Below, one piece after another: positions 1 to 5,796 of a stretch of DNA of 5,825 bases (position 1 is its first letter; each line of letters opens with the position of its first letter). The position numbers and the translations under genes were made by a program. This stretch comes from Thiohalobacter sp. (lineage in GTDB: Bacteria; Pseudomonadota; Gammaproteobacteria; DSM-19610): assembly GCA_027010005.1 (NCBI GenBank), contig JALVCM010000022.1, forward strand, positions 1 through 5,825. Reading direction: 5' to 3'. The notes below the pieces were generated by a model, which was not told where the DNA came from, searched no databases, and saw only the letters and a list, made by a program, of their open reading frames with translations.

Positions 1-694
1 GGGCGCGCGGCAGGACATCACTGTCACCGTTCAGTGTCGCCAGCCCGGCCAGACGTTCGCGCTGTGTCGTGGACAGTTCCAGGCCGGCGAGAAACTCGCC
101 GATCTCCGGGATTGCCTTGCGCTGCAGGGCATCGAACAGGAAGGCTTCCTGCCCGGCATCCAGGTTGGCGTCACGTGCCAGTCCGCGGTAGATCCCCACG
201 TGCCCCAGGTCGATATAGACATCATCGATACCGGTCAGGCCCAGTGTCGCCACCATCAACTGGAGAATCTCGACATCGCTCTCCGCACCGGCGTGACCAA
301 ACAGTTCCGCACCCACCTGCATGGGGCTGCGCGAACCGGCAAATCCGTCCGGGCGTGTGTGCAATACGGTGCCGAGGTAACACAGCCGGCTGGGCGCCTC
401 ACGCTGCAGACCGTGCGCGTCGATACGCGCAACTTGCGGTGTCATATCGGCACGCAGACCCAGCAGGCGACCGGACATCTGGTCGATCAGTTTGAAGGTC
501 TGCAGGTCGAGGTCGTGACCGGTGCCGGTCAGCAGGGAATCGAGGTAGTCGACAAAGGGCGGGATGACCAGTTGGTAACCCCAGCCACGATACATGTCCA
601 GAAGTTCGCGACGCAACTGTTCCAGCCGCGCGGCCGGTTCCGGCAGCAGCTCTTCAATGCCCTCGGGCAGTAACCAGCGATTCTTGCCTTTCAT
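1..694 (-). CDS. hisZ: HisZ, ATP phosphoribosyltransferase regulatory subunit (5' part; 3' end beyond window)
   Basis: HisZ is a catalytically inactive paralogue of histidyl-tRNA synthetase. It assembles in the cytoplasm with the short form of HisG to make ATP phosphoribosyltransferase, the first step of histidine synthesis, and carries the feedback response. I translated 231 open codons from the ATG at 694 down to the left edge. The start reads MKGKNRWLLPEGIEELLP, the usual opening of gammaproteobacterial HisZ. The class II synthetase fold shows in TGTGHDLDLQTFKLID (56-71), LRADMTPQVARIDAH (80-94) and DLGHVGIYRGL (162-172). At the place of the synthetase motif 2 there is SRSPMQVGAELFG (121-133), which is the HisZ rather than the HisRS version. 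Family members are a little under 400 residues, so roughly 40% is missing here. It starts 15 bases after the DUF2065 stop with only a weak, distant AGGA, so coupling to that gene is likely. Its presence implies a short-form HisG elsewhere in the genome. Confidence 0.95.
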   Translation of the reverse strand, partial: MKGKNRWLLPEGIEELLPEPAARLEQLRRELLDMYRGWGYQLVIPPFVDYLDSLLTGTGHDLDLQTFKLIDQMSGRLLGLRADMTPQVARIDAHGLQREAPSRLCYLGTVLHTRPDGFAGSRSPMQVGAELFGHAGAESDVEILQLMVATLGLTGIDDVYIDLGHVGIYRGLARDANLDAGQEAFLFDALQRKAIPEIGEFLAGLELSTTQRERLAGLATLNGDSDVLPRA

Positions 695-709
695 TACGTC
701 GGTCTCGTC

Positions 710-895
710 CTAGCGAACCCAGTACAGTAAAGCCACACCTGCCAGCATGCTGACCAGCCCGGCGATGCGCAGACTGCGGTCATCCATCTGCGCCAGTGTG
801 GCCATCATACGCCTCACGGCGCCCGGATTGACGAACGGTGCAATGCCCTCGATGACCATCAGCAACGCCAGCGCCGCCCACAGATCATTCCACAT
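710..895 (-). CDS. DUF2065 / YjeT-type small inner-membrane protein
   Basis: This 61-residue protein has two predicted membrane helices, about residues 4-22 (LWAALALLMVIEGIAPFV) and 43-60 (LRIAGLVSMLAGVALLYWV). A short loop between them holds the NPGAVRRMM segment. Size, the early LWAALALLMVIEG block and the position just after hflC match the DUF2065 family (YjeT in E. coli, about 65 residues). The function of the family is not known. I place the start at the ATG at 895 because GGAG lies six bases upstream at 902-905 and the protein then begins as family members do. The same frame is open up to an ATG at 946, but that extension would run through the terminator. It sits between hflC and hisZ, and linkage to hflKC suggests, without proof, a role near the FtsH-HflKC membrane complex. 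Confidence 0.88.
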   Translation of the reverse strand: MWNDLWAALALLMVIEGIAPFVNPGAVRRMMATLAQMDDRSLRIAGLVSMLAGVALLYWVR

Positions 896-901
896 CGCAC
901 A

Positions 902-905
902 CTCC
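902..905 (-). promoter_or_regulatory. Shine-Dalgarno of the DUF2065 gene
   Basis: The minus strand reads GGAG six bases before the ATG at 895. It lies directly after the T-run of the terminator and selects the short 61-residue start over the upstream ATG at 946. Confidence 0.7.
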
Positions 906-937
906 AAAAAAAAGCCGGACGACATCACGTCGCCCGG
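906..937 (-). terminator. Rho-independent terminator after hflC
   Basis: On the minus strand CCGGGCGAC (937-929) pairs with GTCGTCCGG (923-915). This gives a nine-pair stem with one G-U and a five-base loop GTGAT. A single C and then eight T's (913-906) follow. It begins about 33 bases after the hflC stop and ends 11 bases before the DUF2065 ATG. Stem strength and the T-run make this the clearest terminator in the window. It should end or attenuate transcripts from hflX-hflK-hflC before DUF2065-hisZ. Read on the plus strand it has no T-run, so it works in one direction. Confidence 0.88.
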
Positions 938-944
938 ACTCGGC

Positions 945-950
945 ATTATA
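945..950 (-). promoter_or_regulatory. Candidate -10 hexamer (TATAAT) upstream of DUF2065
   Basis: The minus strand carries a perfect TATAAT, 20 bases past the hflC stop. Seventeen bases upstream is ATAACG (973-968), only a 3/6 match to TTGACA, and there is no extended TG. If used, transcription would begin around 938, right at the foot of the terminator hairpin. It could supply the DUF2065-hisZ unit, but the weak -35 leaves this uncertain. Confidence 0.35.
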
Positions 951-957
951 CGTCATT

Positions 958-969
958 CGCCAGCTGGCG
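958..969. repeat. 12-bp perfect palindrome CGCCAGCTGGCG
   Basis: The palindrome is self-complementary over all 12 bases and begins directly after the hflC stop codon. It overlaps the presumed -35/spacer area of the TATAAT at 945-950, a position that would suit an operator. No known regulator motif is recognised, and it might also be chance in GC-rich DNA. Confidence 0.5.
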
Positions 970-1836
970 TTATTTCCGGGCCTTGTCGAAGTAGCGGAAG
1001 AAATCGCTATCCGGACTCAGCAGCATCATGTCGCCACTGCCCCCGAGGCTTTGCCGGTAGGCTTCCATGCTGCGGTGGAAGCTGTAGAACTCCTTGTCTC
1101 GTCCATAGGCCCTGGCATAAATCTCGGCCGCCTTCGCATCACCCTCACCTCGCACCTGCTCGGCGTCACGATAGGCCTCGGCGATAATGACCTGGCGCTG
1201 GCGATCGGCATCGGCGCGGATCTTTTCCGCCTCCTCGAAACCGCGTGAACGGAACTCCTTGGCAACACGTGCCCGCTCTGCCTGCATGCGGCGGTATACG
1301 GAGTTGCTGACCTCGGCCGGCAAGTCGATTCGTTTGATACGCACATCCGCGATGGCGATACCGATCTCCTGGGCCTGTGTGTTCGATTCCGCGGTCAGGG
1401 CGCGCATGATCTCATCGCGTTCACCGGAGACCACCTCGTTGATGGTGCGTTTACTGAACTGTCCACGCATGCCGTCCTTGATGATCTGCTCAAGGCGCAG
1501 GCGGGCGTGGCGTTCATCACCGGACACGGCCGTGTAGTAACGCGTCACGTCGGCCACACGCCACATGACAAAAGAATCAACAATGACGTTTTTCTTTTCC
1601 GCCGTCAGGAAACGTTCCGGCTCGACGTCCAGCGTCAGGATACGCGCATCGAATTTACGCACGTTGTTGATGAACGGAATCTTGAAGTGCAGGCCCGGTT
1701 TGAAATCCGCTTCACGAATTTCACCCAGACGGAACATGATCGCCTTCTCCCACTGGGCCACAGTGAACATGGAGAAACTGCCGACCACCAGCGCCACCAG
1801 CGCCAGCACCAGAACAAAACCCTTGCCATTGACCAT
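970..1836 (-). CDS. hflC: HflC, SPFH/band-7 modulator of FtsH protease
   Basis: HflC pairs with HflK to form the large periplasmic cage around the FtsH AAA protease in the inner membrane, where it limits access of membrane substrates. In E. coli this influences lambda CII stability and membrane-protein quality control. The 288-residue product has an N-terminal signal-anchor helix (about 5-25), then the SPFH domain with TVAQWEKAIMFRLGEI (25-40) and PGLHFKIPFINNVRKFDARI (47-66). DVRIKRIDLP (164-173) leads into a charged coiled-coil stretch (about 182-245) and the family ending SPDSDFFRYF (274-283). It is shorter than E. coli HflC (334) because the insert that the E. coli protein carries before its DVRIKQINLP segment is absent. 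The short form is common outside the enterics. The ATG shares one base with the hflK stop (TAATG), and AGGGAG lies eight bases upstream at 1845-1850, so the two are translationally coupled. Confidence 0.97.
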   Translation of the reverse strand: MVNGKGFVLVLALVALVVGSFSMFTVAQWEKAIMFRLGEIREADFKPGLHFKIPFINNVRKFDARILTLDVEPERFLTAEKKNVIVDSFVMWRVADVTRYYTAVSGDERHARLRLEQIIKDGMRGQFSKRTINEVVSGERDEIMRALTAESNTQAQEIGIAIADVRIKRIDLPAEVSNSVYRRMQAERARVAKEFRSRGFEEAEKIRADADRQRQVIIAEAYRDAEQVRGEGDAKAAEIYARAYGRDKEFYSFHRSMEAYRQSLGGSGDMMLLSPDSDFFRYFDKARK

Positions 1837-3029
1837 TAGCGTGTCTCCCTGGTGCTGCGTCGCGCCGGTCGTGTCGGCGGCGCTGTCTTGTCGGGACGTG
1901 TCCCGGTAAAGGCATCGCTGACATTGGTACCGGTACTGCGTTTGGTCGTGTTCTGCTTCATTAACTGGTCCAGCGGAAGGTACATCAGGTTATTGGCGTT
2001 ATCGCTGTCCACCAGTACCTTGTTGGTCCGGGTCAGCACGGATTCCATGGTTTCCAGGTACAGGCGCTGACGGGTGACCTCAGGCGCCTTCTTGTATTCC
2101 TTCAACAGCGCGGTAAAGCGGCTGGCTTCACCCTGGGCCTTGGCAATCAGTGATTCCTTGTAGGCCTGTGCTTCCTGGGTCTGGCGCGCCGCACGACCAC
2201 GCGCTTTCGGAATGACTTCGTTGGCGTAGGTCTCGGCCTCGTTCTTCAGGCGCTCTTTGTCCTCACGGGCCTTGATGGCATCGGAAAACGCACCCTGTAC
2301 TTCTTCCGGTGGCTGCGCGTCCTGCAGGTTGACGTCGGATACCAGCATGCCACTGTCGTACTGATCCAGCACATTCTGCATCGACTTCTTGACACGGCTG
2401 ACCACTTCAGCACGACCTTCTTTAAGGACAAAGTCCATTTCGCTCTTGCCGATAACTTCGCGCACGGCACTTTCCGCTACCTGCTTCAGTACGGCATCCG
2501 GCTGACGGACGTTAAACAGGTACTTGCCCGGATCATCGACCTGGTACTGCACGGCCAGCTGGACGTTGACGATATTTTCGTCCTTGGTCAGCATCAGCGC
2601 TTCGCGCTCGACGGTCAGGCCGGCCTGTCCACCGGCACCGGAACGGTAACCGATTTCCACGAAACGGCGCTGCTCGACGTTAACGATCTCGACCTGTTCG
2701 ATGGGATAGGGGAAGTGCCAGTGCGGACCGGGCATGGTGGCCTCGGTAAAGGCGCCAAAGCGCATGACCACACCGCGGGTACCGGCATCGACAATATAGA
2801 CACCGGAGAACAGCCAGACCACAAAGACAATACCGGCAATCAGGCCAAAGCCTGCCATGCCCCTGCCAGAGGCGCCGCCGCCTGACCCGCCACGCCGGCC
2901 GCCGCCAAACAGGCCGCCAAGCTTGTCCTGCATTTTCTTCACGACCTCGTCGAGATCCGGTGGGCCCTGGTCGTTACGACCTCCCCACGGATCCTTGTTG
3001 TTACCGCCTCCCGGCTCGTTCCAGGCCAT
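1836..3029 (-). CDS. hflK: HflK, SPFH/band-7 modulator of FtsH protease
   Basis: HflK is the partner of HflC in the FtsH-HflK-HflC complex of the inner membrane. The 397 residues (E. coli 419) begin with the family signature MAWNEPGGGNNKDPWGG, followed by a Gly/Arg-rich cytoplasmic stretch to about residue 58. One membrane helix (59-79, FGLIAGIVFVVWLFSGVYIV) comes next, then the SPFH domain starting DAGTRGVVMRFGAF (81-94), with NVQLAVQYQVDDP (155-167). The helical, charged region of about 250-320 (AIKAREDKERLKNEAETYAN onward) should form the long coiled coil of the cage. The tail from about 362 is Thr/Pro/Arg-rich and probably disordered. GGAG at 3036-3039, six bases before the ATG, supports the start. 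It lies 59 bases after the hflX stop with no terminator between, so it is probably cotranscribed with hflX. Confidence 0.97.
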   Translation of the reverse strand: MAWNEPGGGNNKDPWGGRNDQGPPDLDEVVKKMQDKLGGLFGGGRRGGSGGGASGRGMAGFGLIAGIVFVVWLFSGVYIVDAGTRGVVMRFGAFTEATMPGPHWHFPYPIEQVEIVNVEQRRFVEIGYRSGAGGQAGLTVEREALMLTKDENIVNVQLAVQYQVDDPGKYLFNVRQPDAVLKQVAESAVREVIGKSEMDFVLKEGRAEVVSRVKKSMQNVLDQYDSGMLVSDVNLQDAQPPEEVQGAFSDAIKAREDKERLKNEAETYANEVIPKARGRAARQTQEAQAYKESLIAKAQGEASRFTALLKEYKKAPEVTRQRLYLETMESVLTRTNKVLVDSDNANNLMYLPLDQLMKQNTTKRSTGTNVSDAFTGTRPDKTAPPTRPARRSTRETR

Positions 3030-3088
3030 GTATGACTCCGATTACGTAAAATAAAAATGCTGGTTTATGGTGCTCGAAACTGGGGATT

Positions 3089-4408
3089 CTAGGGAGCTTG
3101 CGCCGCGCCCGCAACATCGAATGAATCCCGGTCGGGATGCAGGGTATATTCCAGGCCCTCACGGCGATACAGATCGTCCAGTTCGTGACCGCTGATGGTC
3201 ACTTCCAGCCACCAGCCGCCGGCAGGATCCGGTTCGTCCGTCAGAACCTCGCCGGTCTTGTAAATCCTGGCGCGCAGGCGGCCGGCGCTGGAGGGCAGGT
3301 GCAGCCAGCCACGCACCTGGTCGGGCATGAAATACTCGCACAGGGCACTCTCCAGCAGGTCCAGCCCCTCGCCGGTTGCAGCTGAACACCAGACCCGCGT
3401 CACCCGGCCCTCGGTATCGCGCAACAACCGCGCCGGTTCACCACTCAGGTCAATCTTGTTATACACCATTAATTGGGGTACGTCGCTGGCGCCGATATCC
3501 GCCAGTACTTCGTTGACCTGCTCGATGCGCGTCTGGCGTTCCGTGTCGTGGGCGTCGACCACGTGCAGCAGCAAATCCGCTTCCAGTGTCTCTTCCAGCG
3601 TGGAGCGAAATGCCGCCACCAGTTCGTGCGGCAGCTTGCGCACAAAACCGACCGTGTCGGCCAGCACCACCGGCCCGAAGCCCGGCAGGTCAAAACGCCG
3701 CAGGGTCGGGTCAAGCGTGGCGAACAGCTGGTCGGCCGCGTAGACATCTGCCTCGCACAGCCGGTTGAACAGGGTGGACTTGCCGGCATTGGTATAGCCG
3801 ACCAGGGAGACCGTCGGTACCTCGGCCCGGTCACGCGCACGCCGTCCCTGGGCGCGCTGGCTGCGTACCTTCCCCAGACGCTTGTGGATCTGTTTGATAC
3901 GGTTGCCGAGTAAACGGCGGTCGGTTTCGAGCTGGGTTTCACCCGGGCCGCGCAGGCCGATACCACCCTTCTGCCGCTCGAGGTGGGTCCAGCCACGGAT
4001 CAGCCGGGTGGACAGGTGCCGCAGTTGTGCCAGCTCCACCTGTAACTTGCCTTCAAAGGAACGGGCGCGCTGGGCAAAAATATCCAGGATCAGCCCGGTG
4101 CGGTCCAGTACGCGGGCGCTGAACAGCTTTTCCAGGTTACGTTCCTGGCTCGGTGACAGTTCGTGGTTGAAGATGACCAGCTCGGCGTCTTCCGCCAGCA
4201 ACAGCTCACGAACTTCTTCGGCCTTGCCGGACCCCACATAGTATTTCGAATCGGGCGCCTTGCGGCTGGCCGTGACCGTGGCCACCGGCTCGGCGCCGGC
4301 AGAACGCACCAGATCGGTAAATTCGAGCAGGTCTTCAGGCTCGGACTCGCCGGGAAAATCGACATGAACGAGAATCGCCCGCTCACCACTTTGCGGACGT
4401 TCAAACAT
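3089..4408 (-). CDS. hflX: HflX, ribosome-associated GTPase
   Basis: HflX is a translational GTPase-family protein that binds the 50S subunit and, in E. coli, splits stalled or heat-damaged 70S ribosomes; some homologues act in antibiotic tolerance. The 439 residues (E. coli 426) align along the whole family. The N-terminal HflX domain includes SRKAPDSKYYVGSGKAEEV (48-66) and LSPSQERNLEK (84-94). The Gly-rich HflX motif spans 146-165 (GGIGLRGPGETQLETDRR). The G domain carries G1 GYTNAGKST (204-212), G2 in FATLDPT (229-235), G3 DTVGF (251-255), G4 NKID (317-320) and G5 CSA (341-343). The ATG at 4408 is the first possible start after an in-frame upstream TGA, and the opening MFERPQSGERAILVHV parallels E. 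coli. No Shine-Dalgarno is visible before it; the only G-rich stretch lies inside a hairpin. The gene starts 62 bases after the hfq stop. Confidence 0.97.
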   Translation of the reverse strand: MFERPQSGERAILVHVDFPGESEPEDLLEFTDLVRSAGAEPVATVTASRKAPDSKYYVGSGKAEEVRELLLAEDAELVIFNHELSPSQERNLEKLFSARVLDRTGLILDIFAQRARSFEGKLQVELAQLRHLSTRLIRGWTHLERQKGGIGLRGPGETQLETDRRLLGNRIKQIHKRLGKVRSQRAQGRRARDRAEVPTVSLVGYTNAGKSTLFNRLCEADVYAADQLFATLDPTLRRFDLPGFGPVVLADTVGFVRKLPHELVAAFRSTLEETLEADLLLHVVDAHDTERQTRIEQVNEVLADIGASDVPQLMVYNKIDLSGEPARLLRDTEGRVTRVWCSAATGEGLDLLESALCEYFMPDQVRGWLHLPSSAGRLRARIYKTGEVLTDEPDPAGGWWLEVTISGHELDDLYRREGLEYTLHPDRDSFDVAGAAQAP

Positions 4409-4420
4409 GGGAGTATCTGA

Positions 4421-4450
4421 AACCGGGCCCCATCGTCACGAGGCCCGGTT
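4421..4450 (-). terminator. Hairpin between hfq and hflX (attenuator-like)
   Basis: AACCGGGCC (4450-4442) and GGCCCGGTT (4429-4421) are perfect nine-base complements. One G-U and one G-C pair can extend the stem inward, leaving an eight-base loop. On the minus strand only a short TTT run follows, so this is at best a weak or partial terminator. It may instead protect the hfq 3' end or act on hflX translation. The last stem base is 12 bases from the hflX ATG. Confidence 0.5.
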
Positions 4451-4470
4451 GCGGGGACATGCGAAAGGAA

Positions 4471-4725
4471 TCAGCTATTACCTGCGTCAGTCGTATGATT
4501 CTCATCACCACTCGCCAGGCGCACATTACGCGCCGGCACAACGGTCGAAATGGCGTGCTTGTACACCATCTGGCTCACGCTGTTCTTTAAAAGCACCACA
4601 AACTGGTCAAATGACTCAATCTGTCCTTGCAATTTAATACCATTCACCAGGTAAATGGCTACAGGAATACGCTCCTTGCGGAGTGCATTCAGGAAGGGTT
4701 CTTGCAGTGACTGCCCTCGGGCCAT
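4471..4725 (-). CDS. hfq: Hfq, Sm-like RNA chaperone
   Basis: Hfq forms a hexameric ring that brings small regulatory RNAs and mRNAs together and protects or remodels RNA. The 84-residue product starts [20 protein letters not shown], nearly the E. coli sequence. Sm1 spans about residues 8-50 with Q8, F39 and D40 of the proximal-face pocket and Y25 and K31 of the distal face. Sm2 carries the YKHAIST signature (55-61), then VVPARNV. The C-terminal tail is short (E. coli protein 102) and contains D74, E75 and D80. The start at 4725 is fixed by AGGAG seven bases upstream. The frame is open further up to 4806, but that 27-codon extension resembles no Hfq and overlaps the leader. It follows miaA by 126 bases, so it probably has both read-through from miaA and its own promoter. 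Confidence 0.98.
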   Translation of the reverse strand: MARGQSLQEPFLNALRKERIPVAIYLVNGIKLQGQIESFDQFVVLLKNSVSQMVYKHAISTVVPARNVRLASGDENHTTDAGNS

Positions 4726-4728
4726 GTC

Positions 4729-4743
4729 ATTTCTCCTTCTTCT
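4729..4743 (-). promoter_or_regulatory. hfq Shine-Dalgarno embedded in an (ARN)5 run
   Basis: The minus strand reads AGAAGAAGGAGAAAT, which parses as five consecutive A-R-N triplets (AGA AGA AGG AGA AAT). It contains the AGGAG (4737-4733) that serves the ATG at 4725. The distal face of Hfq is known to bind A-R-N repeats, and E. coli Hfq represses its own translation. The element is therefore a good candidate for autoregulation, although a purine-rich SD alone could look similar. Confidence 0.55.
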
Positions 4744-4748
4744 AGTAA

Positions 4749-4789
4749 CGTGTACCAGCGCGTGCTCCTGCCGGGCCCGGGCGTACACG
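4749..4789 (-). repeat. Inverted repeat in the hfq leader, next to the SD
   Basis: CGTGTAC (4789-4783) and GTACACG (4755-4749) on the minus strand are perfect seven-base complements around 27 GC-rich bases. Those bases include the palindrome CCGGGCCCGG (4771-4780). The stem would close five bases upstream of the A-R-N/SD element and so could present it as a single-stranded segment. No T-run follows, so it is not a terminator. Confidence 0.45.
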
Positions 4790-4800
4790 GAGTTATTGTG

Positions 4801-4815
4801 CCACATCCCGTGTGG
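4801..4815 (-). repeat. Small hairpin CCACA-CGGGA-TGTGG in the hfq leader
   Basis: A perfect five-pair stem with a five-base loop lies in the miaA-hfq gap. It is short and may be chance. It would be the first hairpin of an hfq transcript starting near 4833. Confidence 0.3.
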
Positions 4816-4839
4816 TTAAATATTTTCCTTACGGGCAAA

Positions 4840-4848
4840 ACTATAGCA
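4840..4848 (-). promoter_or_regulatory. Candidate extended -10 promoter for hfq
   Basis: The minus strand reads TGCTATAGT: an extended -10 (TG-N) followed by TATAGT (4845-4840), one mismatch from TATAAT, just after the miaA stop. No good -35 is seen at 16-18 bases, which extended -10 promoters tolerate. Start of transcription would be near 4833, giving a leader of about 108 bases. In E. coli hfq also has promoters in and after miaA. Confidence 0.4.
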
Positions 4849-4851
4849 CAT

Positions 4852-5793
4852 TCAATTGCCTGCTGCGCCAGCATGCTCGATGAGCGCACGGACACATACG
4901 GCCGCGTCCTTGTCTGACGGATCTGTCCAGTTTGTATTCCCCTCGCTGCGCAACCAGGTAAGTTGTCGCTTGGCGTACTGGCGAGTTGCCACAATGGCAC
5001 GTTCGACCCATTCCTGCGCCGATAGTTTCCCGTCGAGATGCGCCCAGGCCTGGCGGTAACCCACCGCGCGCATGGATGGTATATCCGGTTCAAGATCGTC
5101 CCTGGCGCGCAGTGCGCTCACTTCGTCCAGAAAGCCCTGCTTCAGCATTATGTCAAAACGTTGGCGGATACGATCGTGAAGCACCGCACGGTCTGCCGGT
5201 GCCAGCACAATCTTGAGGAAATCCAGGGCAGGTGGCGTGTCACTGGAGCGGTTGAACAGCTCGGTCATGGAAAGACCGGTAATTTCGTAGACTTCCAGTG
5301 CCCGCTGGATGCGCTGCGGGTCATTGGGGTGAATGCGTGCCGCGGCCACCGGGTCGATACGTGCCAGGCGTTCGTGCATGGCCGACCAGCCACCAGCCTG
5401 CGCTTCTGCCTCAAGCCGCGCGCGCACCTCCGGGTCGGCAGGCGGCAGGTCGGAGAGCCCCTGCTCCAGCGCCCGGAAATACAGCATGGTGCCACCCACC
5501 AGCAAGGGCGTGCGGCCAGCCGCGTGAATCGCCGCGATTTCCTGCAGGGCATCATCCCGGAACTCGGCGGCCGAATAGGGCTGCACCGGATCGCGGATAT
5601 CGATCAGCCGGTGTGGCGCGATACGCAGGGTGTCGGCATCCGGCTTGGCGGTACCGATATCCATACCACGGTAGACCAGTGCCGAGTCGACACTGATGAT
5701 ATCCAGCGGCAGCTGCTGCACCAGGTCGACCGCCACGCCGGTCTTGCCGGATGCAGTGGGACCCATCAAGCAAATGACCAGGGGGTGAGCCAC
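4852..5793 (-). CDS. miaA: MiaA, tRNA dimethylallyltransferase
   Basis: MiaA transfers the dimethylallyl group of DMAPP to N6 of A37 in tRNAs that read codons starting with U. This is the first step to ms2i6A, which strengthens codon-anticodon pairing. The 313 residues match the family length (E. coli 316). Motifs in order are the P-loop GPTASGKT (11-18), [18 protein letters not shown] (34-51) with the conserved Asp36, [18 protein letters not shown] (61-78), [12 protein letters not shown] (98-109) with the conserved Thr102, [17 protein letters not shown] (157-173), [10 protein letters not shown] (241-250) and [13 protein letters not shown] (270-282). The start is GTG at 5793: the in-frame TAA that ends mutL lies two codons upstream, so no earlier start exists, and starting at Met10 would remove the first strand before the P-loop. 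No clear SD is seen, and with only three bases after the mutL stop, translational coupling is likely. Confidence 0.97.
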   Translation of the reverse strand: MAHPLVICLMGPTASGKTGVAVDLVQQLPLDIISVDSALVYRGMDIGTAKPDADTLRIAPHRLIDIRDPVQPYSAAEFRDDALQEIAAIHAAGRTPLLVGGTMLYFRALEQGLSDLPPADPEVRARLEAEAQAGGWSAMHERLARIDPVAAARIHPNDPQRIQRALEVYEITGLSMTELFNRSSDTPPALDFLKIVLAPADRAVLHDRIRQRFDIMLKQGFLDEVSALRARDDLEPDIPSMRAVGYRQAWAHLDGKLSAQEWVERAIVATRQYAKRQLTWLRSEGNTNWTDPSDKDAAVCVRALIEHAGAAGN

Positions 5794-5796
5794 GGA

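Noticed and set aside
34..673. Two long plus-strand open frames (153 and 157 codons)
   Set aside because: They lie antisense to hisZ, whose minus-strand translation matches its family residue by residue. Their products are low-complexity Arg/Pro/Gln-rich and they have no family signature; open antisense frames are common in GC-rich genes.
896..946. Longer 78-codon start for the DUF2065 gene
   Set aside because: The added codons are formed by the terminator hairpin and T-run; the 61-codon version has a proper SD and the family's N-terminus.
3030..3088. Promoter or terminator between hflX and hflK
   Set aside because: The gap is AT-rich with an 8-bp palindrome (TTACGTAA, 3042-3049), but I found no -35/-10 pair with acceptable spacing and no hairpin with a T-run.
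3473..3913. Plus-strand open frame of 146 codons
   Set aside because: It is antisense to the HflX G domain, which is intact with all G motifs. It is a shadow frame.
4786..4803. TGGCAC-like sigma-54 promoter upstream of hfq
   Set aside because: TGGCAC is present, but the required GC of the -12 element (TTGC) is not found at the right distance.
4726..4806. N-terminal 27-codon extension of hfq
   Set aside because: It begins far from the SD, runs through the leader inverted repeat and encodes residues unlike any Hfq; AGGAG points to the ATG at 4725.
4823..4857. Sigma-32-like promoter (TTGAAT ... CCCGTAAG) after miaA
   Set aside because: E. coli hfq has a heat-shock promoter in this neighbourhood, but the -10 half matches only its first CCC, too weak to annotate.
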